Below are positions 1 through 7,850 of a stretch of 64,000 nt of DNA, piece after piece. The DNA is taken from positions 53,968,690 to 54,032,689 of the forward strand of contig CM034236.1 of assembly GCA_019916065.1 (NCBI GenBank), given 5' to 3'. Source of the stretch: Vitellaria paradoxa (taxonomy: Eukaryota; Streptophyta; Magnoliopsida; Ericales; Sapotaceae). Each line of letters starts with the position of its first letter. Positions within the stretch are counted from its first letter, which is position 1. A program made the translations under genes and the position numbers. A model generated the notes under the pieces. It saw nothing but the letters and a program-made list of their open reading frames with translations. It had not been told where the DNA came from and searched no databases.

Positions 1-561
1 TTGTTCACCAGTAGCTAGCAGTTGTGATGTTCGTTTGAAATCCATACCTGAAGTTGCTAGGGCTAATAGTTGGTGGTGAAGACCTTCTATATTGGCTTTG
101 AGATCTGCTATCAAGGCTTCAAGGGTGTCAAACCTTGTAGAAACAGTTTGTTGGGCTGTCTCTTGCCTTTTGGTGAGGTGAGTGAGAGCTTTGTTCTGAG
201 CTCTAGCATTTTCAGCTTGCCAGTTCAAAGCAACTTCAGCGGCTGAGATCTTTTTCCTTTGACCTTGACTATCAACTGCGGTGGGATTTTTGATTTTTCA
301 TACATGGGTGGTGTCTTCTTGAGGGAAGTCATAAACATGAAGAGGGGAAAATTCTTTTTCATATCCAGGGGATTGTGGGTGAAACATACAGCAATCCTTG
401 GGGATGGAAAGAGCATCAGATTGTGGTGGTTCTTGTATGGGTTGGATCTTATCAGGTGGTTTACACCTTGCCAGGTTTCTAAGTGCCTCCTCCTTGGTGG
501 TTTTTCTGGCCCGCCTCCTTTCTCCTTTTGCTTTTTGCTCCGCTACATAGTTTAGATCCAT
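1..561 (-). pseudogene. Start of pararetrovirus ORF2 (polyprotein N-terminus), copy 1
   Basis: The ATG at 561-559 overlaps the end of the movement-protein ORF. The first 87 codons are basic and then proline-rich and end at an in-frame stop at 298-300. The same frame then resumes and encodes a Gln/Leu/Ala-rich helical stretch (about 230 down to the window start) that looks like a coiled coil. In the second copy the same frame runs on to about 55361. Coiled coils ahead of the coat-protein region are usual in caulimovirid polyproteins, but this part alone identifies nothing. Confidence 0.5.
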
Positions 562-1763
562 TTCCTGGAGACGTTGTCGCCTGAAGCGTCATCTTGCAAG
601 GCGTTCCTGTCGTCTTTCTTCTTCACTATCATCATCAACAAGCCAGGTGGCTTATTCTTGGCATGCCTGACAATCACAGTCAAGATCATACCAGATATGA
701 CCATTAAAGTCATGGCCATTGTATACTTATTTTCCATCACCATCAAAAAAGTGTACCAGGAGGTTTCGTTCAATGATGTTGATTTCAGTAGGGAAATTTG
801 GGCATTTGACATCAGGGGTTTGGTGTGTGGGAAACTCAATTTGAACAGAACCATAGGGTTTCGGATAAATTTAGGGTCAGTGGTTTGAATGGTTTGGTTT
901 TGGATATGGAACTGTTCATAATTAGTTACCCAATAAGTAGGGAGAAGTTTAGCCAACTCGTCTTTGGAAATTTGGCGGGGAACATAGGTACAGTGAGGAA
1001 TACCACGGGTGTCTATATCAAGAAAAATAGCATCTGTGGTTGGACTGGTAAGAGAGGTTGGAAGATCCCGAGCATGATCTTGGACCCTGTAGACCATTTG
1101 GTAGTGTAGAGTGGCGGCAATTCTGGAGTCTACTTGTTCCGCTCTAGAAATCTGGATTTGGACCTTCAAGGTTGAGAGCGAGTGTGGATCTCTCAAAGAT
1201 ATATTGAAGTTGGGATAAAAGGTAACCATAATTGTTCCGGCATTTAGAGTGGTCTGGACAGTACCAATACAAGCATGTTGATACTGTATAAAGGTGGAAT
1301 CAAGAAGAGCTATGCGGGAGACAACTAGTAAACCTTTTCTGCCATGGAATATGAGAGCTAGACGAACAGCTCCCCAGTGTAAATGGGAGTAGTCGTCTGT
1401 TAGCCACTTGGAGGGAAGATTTTTAGGTAGTGAAAGGGTAAGCAATTGTTCTTTTCCAGTTGCAGGAATAGTATACTGGTACATGGGAAAAGCTTGGATA
1501 TGTTCTTTACAAAGTTTCTGCTGGCCGTTTCCAAAGGCACGGACAATTTTTGTTTTTAAAGACTTACTAGGTTTAGAATAAACTATATAAGGACTAAGGA
1601 CAGGAATTTTTGAAGGTGGAACTACTTCTACACTAGGATGATAAGATACATCATATACAGACTCTTTAATAGACCTAGTAGTACCATCATGATAAATATG
1701 AGAAGAACAAGAAGTGGAAGAAGAGGTAGAAGAAGCAGATGAGGACCTCCGTAACTGTGACAT
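552..1763 (-). CDS. 30K-type movement protein-like ORF of endogenous pararetrovirus (copy 1)
   Basis: This 403-residue open frame starts at an ATG. A Ser-rich N-terminus (about 1-25) is followed by a region that by eye resembles the 30K-superfamily movement proteins of caulimovirids (about 40-250), which move virus through plasmodesmata. Near the C-terminus, about residues 345-385, lies a hydrophobic stretch followed by basic residues. The stop overlaps the start of the next ORF by 10 nt (552-561). The frame is intact in both duplicated copies, although the rest of the virus-like insertion is decayed. Family assignment is by sequence feel and gene order; a domain search was not possible. Expression as a host gene is unsupported. 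Confidence 0.6.
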   Translation of the reverse strand: MSQLRRSSSASSTSSSTSCSSHIYHDGTTRSIKESVYDVSYHPSVEVVPPSKIPVLSPYIVYSKPSKSLKTKIVRAFGNGQQKLCKEHIQAFPMYQYTIPATGKEQLLTLSLPKNLPSKWLTDDYSHLHWGAVRLALIFHGRKGLLVVSRIALLDSTFIQYQHACIGTVQTTLNAGTIMVTFYPNFNISLRDPHSLSTLKVQIQISRAEQVDSRIAATLHYQMVYRVQDHARDLPTSLTSPTTDAIFLDIDTRGIPHCTYVPRQISKDELAKLLPTYWVTNYEQFHIQNQTIQTTDPKFIRNPMVLFKLSFPHTKPLMSNAQISLLKSTSLNETSWYTFLMVMENKYTMAMTLMVISGMILTVIVRHAKNKPPGLLMMIVKKKDDRNALQDDASGDNVSRKWI

Positions 1764-1829
1764 GGTAGGAAAAATGTTAAGCTTCTCCGGGTTTATACCT
1801 AGCAGGTTTCCCGGCCGAACTTAAACTAC

Positions 1830-3011
1830 ACAATAGTCCCTAGAGTCCTCTTTACCTGGGAAATCAGGCAATTTTTTTGGCTATCTGAAGTATGGCTTAT
1901 CCCGGATCTGAGGGAGGATCCTGAAGATAGGTTCCTTGAATACAGTGTTGACGACCTCGAAGACAGACCGTTCCCTGCCAGGGTATTTGATGCTTTTCCC
2001 TTTGTTCTTGGCTCCTTTTTGGCCCTGGAATCTCCCTTCTTTTTGCTCGGCTGGCATTGTCTCATCCTCAACTTTAGCATATTTTTCAATCCTGTACATG
2101 AGGTCAGACATATTAAACACATGCTTCTTTATCAAGGACAGCCACAGCTTGTCTTCTTTTCGGAGCCCCAATTTGAATGATGTTATAGCCAACTGCTCCG
2201 AGCACTCCTTGACCTCGTTGTAAAGCTCCAAGTACCTCCGGGAGTAATCCCTCGAAGTTTCTCCAGCCTTCCTCTTCATGATAAGGAGAACGTCAGCGAT
2301 TTTTGGTTGTTGGGTGTTAGCCAAAAACCAAGTGACAAACTCCTCAGCCAACTGTTCCAACTTCTGATGCTCCCTGGGGGCAACTTGCAGAACCATTGGA
2401 GAGCTGTATCTCCAAATTGGAAGGAAAAACTCTGCACATGAGGTTGTCATTGCCGCTCCACAGTGTCATGGCTTGCATACAATGACGGTAATGGGCCAAA
2501 AGGTCTGATTTCCTATCATAAAGATTGAGCCTCGAGGTTTGGAACTTCTCCGGGGGCTCTACTTCATTGATCTCCTTAGTGAATGGGGAGGCTGAAATTC
2601 GCCCCAAGGCCCTCATTGCCATTATGAGTATGTTTTGGCCTGGCGCATCTCATTCTACTATCTGCCCCATCTTCTCAACCTTCGCATTCCTCGCCTTTTT
2701 GTGCTTTGCAGGTGTTTTTTCCTCATTGGAGGAATCTCCATCATCTTCGTAATGCTTCTTTTGAGTGAGAGATTTTTCTTGTGCGAGCCTTTATCATGAC
2801 GCACCCTAGGGTGTGTTTCAACATGGGATTTCACACTGCGTTCCTCAACAGACCTAAGAAAGTGAGAACCTTTATTAGTAGGAATGATTTCATGTCTTGA
2901 ATGGGAACGTACTTCATCCTGCTCCTGCATATTCCCTTCATCTTGATCAATAGGGACTTCATAGAAAGTGTCATAACTTTCTTCTGATCCCGAACCAGAA
3001 AAAATAGACAA
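1830..3011 (-). pseudogene. gag of a Tat-type Ty3/gypsy retrotransposon, copy 1, interrupted
   Basis: Three open stretches in different frames make up one decayed gag. 3011-2658 is an acidic then basic N-terminal part. 2622-2344 has the typical phrase leading to 'RVFPSNLE'. 2450-1881 has the conserved retrotransposon gag core, including 'KAGETSRDYSRRYLELYNEV' and 'SDLMYRIEKYAKVED'. A frame change near 2400 separates the last two, and a TAG at 1878-1880 ends the last. The coding sense stops at about 1830, in the codon context 'DYC', where the pararetrovirus insertion begins. The remainder of gag and pol lies, in the second copy, at 50525 and below. Confidence 0.75.
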
Positions 3012-3024
3012 AAAAAATAAAAAT

Positions 3025-3097
3025 TGTTAAAAGTTAAAAATTCTTGAATAACCCCATGGACCTTAATATTTTGTTCTTCACCCCCAAAAAATACCTA
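3025..3097 (-). repeat. Short motif shared with the 3' side of the gypsy element
   Basis: About 75-90 bases here resemble 47040-47115 in the same orientation at roughly 80% identity, both containing 'TTCACCCCCAAAAAA' and 'AATTCTTGAATAACC'. Here the motif sits just upstream of gag; there it sits where pol breaks off. It could be a remnant of terminal repeats or an unrelated dispersed repeat. The duplicate of this copy is at about 58446-58518. Confidence 0.5.
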
Positions 3098-3170
3098 GAA
3101 AGTGATCAGGGAAGAGTAGCAATTTCAACTTTTCTGAAGGGAAAGTAGCTCATGATTTCAAGTGTATTTA

Positions 3171-3406
3171 GGCTCCATTTGAAGAGAAAAGTAGTTGGTT
3201 TTTTTTTAGCTAACTATTGCATTAGCTAAAAATAAATCAGTTATTTTTATGTTTGAAAAGGAAAAAAGTGACTTTTTTAAGTATATTTTTAGTTTTGATT
3301 AATTTGATATTTTTATTTTTAAAAGTTTAAAAAAAGATTGAAATGTAACAGGGTAAATTTAGTCTATCACTGTAGCAGTTATTAATTCACCTTTTCAAAT
3401 GGAGCC
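3171..3406. mobile_element. Tourist-like MITE, copy 1
   Basis: This 236-bp AT-rich element has terminal inverted repeats: GGCTCCATTTGAA at the left and its exact complement TTCAAATGGAGCC at the right. Both ends are flanked by TTA, the 3-bp target of PIF/Harbinger-type elements. It has no coding capacity. The second copy is at about 58592-58827. Confidence 0.75.
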
Positions 3407-3984
3407 TTAGAATTGCATAAATTTGTAAAATTAATATTTACAGTAAGTAAAAAATTTAAATTTTTTACTCTTGTAATTTGTGTTGGTAAAAATTTGTAAA
3501 ATTTTGTGTTTTTGTTTTAAACTCCTAACAGTATCTCAGTAAAACCCGTAACAGACATTGGTTAATGGTTATAATAAAATATGTTTTATTGTACCCCCAA
3601 AAAAAAAGAAAAAATTGAAGGGATAAGAACTGAATGGCTATTATTCTATTTCCTGATTGGGATTATTTGGTATGTAAAACATATATATATGGGTCTGTTT
3701 ACTTGTCCAACCTTTTTAAATAATTATTTATTTATTTATTTGGGCTAATCTGTAACTTTTAACAGCTTTTTCTAATTTTTAGCACACAAAATTACCAAAA
3801 TTATTAAGAGTTAAAAATTTTTACTAAATGACTAAACCCACCTACCTATATTATACATTCAAAACAAAAGCATCCATGGATTAAATCCCACTGCATCTAA
3901 AACTCCAACACAATTAATTGAAACAATTGAATTAAGATAAACAGCAAATGATATCACTATATATCTAGAAACTATATATTTAGA
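3407..3984. other. AT-rich intergenic stretch
   Basis: No gene seen. It contains A/T runs and a short (ATTT)n tract near 3725-3742. The first 130 bases resemble another short dispersed repeat of the window (compare 13351-13518 and 18500-18625). Confidence 0.5.
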
Positions 3985-4510
3985 AGCAGCACAGATCATG
4001 CTGTCAATATCACAAGATGTAGCAGCAGGTGAGCACTCGAATCCGATAACGAAGGAGCCACTCTCCCCGTCGTCCCTGAACGTTATTGCGTTGTTGTAAG
4101 CCTAAGCGACCGCTGTTAAATCAACATCCCCAGGCCCAGGTGCTCCATTTGAACCTAGTAATGTAGAAGTCTCCCGTTGAAGTTGCATCGTGTGTTGAAG
4201 AGCTCTCGCCACATCACACGTGGATGGACGCCTGAGGTCCTGATAAAGCATGCAACAGCACGTAATCCATCAAACACACTGGTGTTATTTTCCCCATCAA
4301 GTATGGATCGATGATCTGATCTATCAATGCGTTTCATTGTAATGCAATTCCTTAATCATTCAACCACATCGGTGAGTTTCTGCTCAGCAGACAGTACTTG
4401 CAACAACACCCCGTCAAATAGGATCACATCATATTTCTCCAGCAACCGCCCTTCCATCACCCACGGTAGAAATAGAATCGTGTTCCTCCAGTTTTAGCAG
4501 TGGCTAATAT
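3985..4510 (-). pseudogene. Relict of receptor-kinase pseudokinase C-lobe and tail, copy 1
   Basis: In shifting frames on the minus strand this matches the C-terminal part of the second kinase domain of receptor kinase B (about residues 465-595 of its last open piece). The clearest match is 'IDQIIDPYLMGKI', near 4270-4330. It is followed by a helix ending in Gln residues, a Gly-Ala-Pro-rich tail and 'NNAI-F-DD'. An in-frame stop and at least one frameshift interrupt it. The N-lobe of that domain is not seen here. It lies 3.3 kb downstream of receptor kinase A, in the same orientation, so it may be A's lost pseudokinase end. The duplicate is at about 59406-59931. Confidence 0.65.
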
Positions 4511-5796
4511 GGAAAATCATATTACTTTGTATAGAGTATTGACTGCCCATAACCCGTAGTAAAAAATATTAATAATTTTTAAATACCGAAAAATTAATGT
4601 GGGTTGAGGGCCCCCGGTTTTGTGTTTGGTTTGAAAAAACTCAAGATAAAGAGGATGGGAGAGCTCATGCGTTGAACAAAGATCGTAGTCTAGCTGAAAA
4701 TGAGTTGGAATTGTATTTGTGTTTAGTTTGACAATCCAAGCTGAAGTAAGATGGGAGAGCATGATGTATGTCTTGAACAAATTTGAAAGTGCCAGCAAAA
4801 CGAGTTTGAAAAAAGGTATACTCTATAGTAAGACCAAAGGCAGATTAAACACAGATATATAACGATAGAAAAGTTTATGCAAGTTTACAAATATTTTTAT
4901 GTTAATTAAATCACAATAAAAATCATTTTAATACAGGTGTAAAATAGGACCAGTTTTCCCTGGTCTTCGATAATTTCTTAAAGGGGTCCTAATCTGGGTA
5001 GAGCTCTACAATTCCTTGTTCATAACCAGAAGCTTATTTACTAAGAACCCAGAAGTATTGAGCAAAAATCATTTATTAAAGCATATAGCCTTGCTCAGGC
5101 CAATATTAACTTTTAGAACCAATATTTGATATTCTTAGTTTTGGAAGGAGAAGAATGGAAAATAACAGAAGTGGCGTTTGGGAAGAAAGGGGCCAGAAAC
5201 TCAGTCTCTCTCTCCTTCCTTAAATAAATTAAAGATTCATTTTGCTCAATAATTCTCCTTCCTTAGATTATTCATATATATAATTTTATTTCAAAAAAAT
5301 ACAAAGTGGCAAAATAATAAAGAAGTTGCCCTCAAACTTTGGAGGGCAGTAACATAAGTATGTGGAAAGAAAAAGAAACTGGAAAATGACTAATAGGTAC
5401 CCATATCAGAAAAGCTATACATAGAGAAATAATAGAACCCAATTGAGAACGTGGCAGAGTGTAGAAGTTGAAATAAAAAGTATGATGGAACGAACCCCCC
5501 CACCCCCCCCAAAAAAGGGGGGCTTGAACTATAACATAGAAAAATAGAATAGCAGATGAATTAAATTGACCACGCAACCAACCAAATAAAAAAACTGTCA
5601 AAAAACAGTAGAAAGAACAATATATAGAACTTAATGCCAAAGTATGTCTCAAGTTTGAATCAGAGACGTATCGATAATGAGAATCTAAAACTAGAAATTG
5701 TGATCCAAAGAAAAATTCTGTAACATGTGAAGAGAGCAGAGTATGAATATACCTTCTTTTTGATAAATTATCTACATTGACCCATTAGCCTTAATT
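4511..5796. other. Intergenic stretch without a recognised gene
   Basis: Two minus-strand open frames (4798-4517 and 5652-5332) look non-coding: one is tied to an AT-rich repeat-like tract, the other is rich in Phe/Leu codons from A/T runs. At about 5498-5522 there is a C-run, A-run, G-run hairpin. I see nothing else. Confidence 0.5.
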
Positions 5797-5989
5797 TCAA
5801 ATGTAGTTTTTACTAGCAATGGGTTTAGGGATTGAAGTTTCCACTACAGCTGGTTCTGGTTCAGACTCCTCTGCTGCAACATTCTTCTTCTCTTGTTGGA
5901 TTTGCTTGAACCTCTCCATGACTAAGTCATCATTAACAAATAAGCTAGAAGCTGTTCCTTTCTCCATTGACAAAGAGTCAAGTATTTTT
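5797..5989 (-). pseudogene. Possible terminal exon fragment of an unrecognised host gene, copy 1
   Basis: On the minus strand a pyrimidine-bearing tract ending in AG at 5990-5991 is followed by about 63 sense codons and a TGA at 5797-5799. The peptide is acidic, Lys/Glu-rich and low in A/T-run residues, for example 'MERFKQIQQEKKNVAAEE' followed by a Pro/Glu tail. Its composition is unlike the surrounding noise and it stays open in both duplicated copies with one amino-acid change (Val to Phe). I do not recognise the protein, and no upstream exon was found. The duplicate is at 61218-61410. Confidence 0.35.
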
Positions 5990-7544
5990 CTGGCCGTTTA
6001 CAAGATAGGCAAGCTTAAAAGCTATTTAGGCAATGAGATGTAAGAGACATTCGAAGTGACAAAAAGTGAGATAATTTATGAATTCGTAATTCATGTAGTG
6101 AGATAAAAAATGAATAACTTTTAAATATTTTTAAAATTTTCAGCATTTTCAATACGCCAAATGCACCCGTAATATGTTTTATCATTGTAATTGTGAATAA
6201 ACAGCATACTCAAATTTTCTAAGAAAAGAGGAAAAATTGACAAGAAGCTCTGATCATTATTAAAAAAAAAAAAAAAAGAATCTCTAAACTATACTGGCAA
6301 TATGATGCCAATGACTAGTATTGATCAATTTGTAAACTACACGCCTAATATTAAAAACTGAACATAAAACTTATATTAGCCAGGAACTGATAAAGTCAAA
6401 TTTTCCACTTTCCAAAAAAATTAAAGTAGGAAAATTTTACATTAGTTGATAACTGTTGAAGTGACTTCCCACTTTTCAGGAAACCAAAAAATGAAAATTT
6501 TATGGGTGTTTAGGTAATTTAGCCATGGAAAGTTATTGTCCAACTAATCAAAGCTTCACAGAATCCATTTATTACTTAAATCATTAAACCAAATCAAATT
6601 CAAACTATACAAACCCCAAAACAATAATAATAGCAGCCTTGTTACACCAACTCAGATTTCCATCTAAACTAGTGGAAATAGTTTTAATTGTTTCCAAATC
6701 AGCTTGGTCAAATTTGTTGACAATAAAAAAGAAAAAAAGGAATGACCAACCTGAAGACTAAGCCTAAAACCCAGGAGAAAGAACAAAAAAGGAAAAACTA
6801 AACCAACTACTTGCACACAACCTTCCTTTTGAAATAATGCATAGGCACTTAAATTTAATATCTCCTTTTGTATTGCAACGAAAGACAATCCGAGTAACTT
6901 GAAGTAAGAAATTCAATCTCAATTCATAAATAACAAACCCTAGATCGAAACTGTTGCCATACAAAACTCAAACCTAACATCTCAATAGACGCAATTCAAA
7001 TCCTCCCAAAATCAAAATATGGAGTAAATCAAGCCCTTAAACACAAAGACATGCTGATCAAATTCGCTGTAGTTCAAATCAAACACCGAATACTATCATA
7101 GTCTAGCTGACCTCCACCCAGTGGAAATATTCTTTCTTTGGGTCAATCACAAAAATGGCAGGAGATTGAAATCAATTTTGATATGAATTCAGTGACAACT
7201 CATTCTGAGTCAATGAATTTTAATATAACAATTCAATACATTTATAAATTTTTAATTTAGAAAATATATAAATATATTTAAACTGTTAAATAAATTAATT
7301 AAAATTTAACGAGTCATACCGATTGATGTCAGCGCACAAACTCATCTGACAAAACCAACAATTCCAAACTATCCCACATGGCAGTAGCGCACTTCTATTC
7401 CCCTTCCAATATTTTCATTTGCCTTCACAGCCGTCTCTCTCGTATTGGTACTTTCTCTGAATCCTCCGGTTCCCGAATTCGAAACTCTTCATATTGAATA
7501 AAATCTCTCTCAATCAGTGAAGTCTTGGAAGTTGGTATTAATTA
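5990..7544. other. AT-rich intergenic stretch
   Basis: No gene recognised. It holds an A-run near 6261-6278, simple A/T-rich sequence and, from about 7380, less AT-rich sequence that may be the original 5' leader of the NF-YB fragment that follows. Confidence 0.45.
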
Positions 7545-7822
7545 ATGGGCGGGGTGGGCTTGATGGCAAATTCTGACAACGAATCGGCTGGGTCGAACAG
7601 CAGCGGCGAGTCGTCCCTGAGAGAGCGGGACAGGCTCCTCCCCGTCGCTAACGTGAGCAAATCATGAAGAAGGCATTACCGGCGAATGCCAAGATGTCCA
7701 AGGACGCGAAGACGGTCCAAGAGTGCGTATCGGAGTTCATAAGCTTCATCACAGGAGAGCTAAATATTTGGCTCCTATTTGGATATGGTTTTTGTTGGGC
7801 AGTGGTCAATGATATTCTTTAA
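7545..7822 (+). pseudogene. NF-YB: Truncated NF-YB (CCAAT-binding factor subunit B) fragment, copy 1
   Basis: NF-YB is the histone-fold subunit of the CCAAT-box factor NF-Y. After an ATG and a Ser/Asn/Gly-rich leader the peptide gives the conserved '[11 protein letters not shown]', 'MKKALP-NAK-SKDAK' and '[12 protein letters not shown]', the start of the histone fold. It then breaks into unrelated sequence and stops at 7820-7822, so most of the histone fold, including the NF-YC contact helices, is missing. In this copy two bases after 'VANVS' are replaced by one, shifting the frame; copy 2 is in frame there. One Glu of the usual 'DAKETVQ' is also missing. It lies tail to tail with receptor kinase A, 28 bp away. 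Confidence 0.75.
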
Positions 7823-7850
7823 CTCCTGTAATGGATAGTAGCCAAAAATC

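Larger units (their letters stand above)
1..1829 (-). mobile_element. Endogenous pararetrovirus-like insertion, copy 1 (runs off window start)
   Basis: Reading on the minus strand, this holds a short leader, a movement-protein ORF (1763-552) and the start of a second ORF (561 downwards) with a coiled-coil-like region. The fuller copy at 50526-57249 continues into coat-protein-like, protease, reverse transcriptase and RNase H regions with no integrase seen, which is the Caulimoviridae order. The inner boundary at about 1829/1830 lies in the gag of a gypsy element. It is decayed: ORF2 has an in-frame stop at 298-300. Confidence 0.75.

Noticed and set aside
259..555. Forward open frames opposite the pararetrovirus (259-555, 574-888, 825-1109 and their copies near 55.7-56.5 kb)
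   Set aside because: They lie opposite the movement-protein and ORF2 frames, show no domain of their own and are conserved only because the whole segment is duplicated.
5332..5652. 106-residue hydrophobic minus-strand frame, also at 60753-61073
   Set aside because: Rich in Phe/Leu/Ser from A/T and C runs, no recognised family; its conservation is explained by the duplication.
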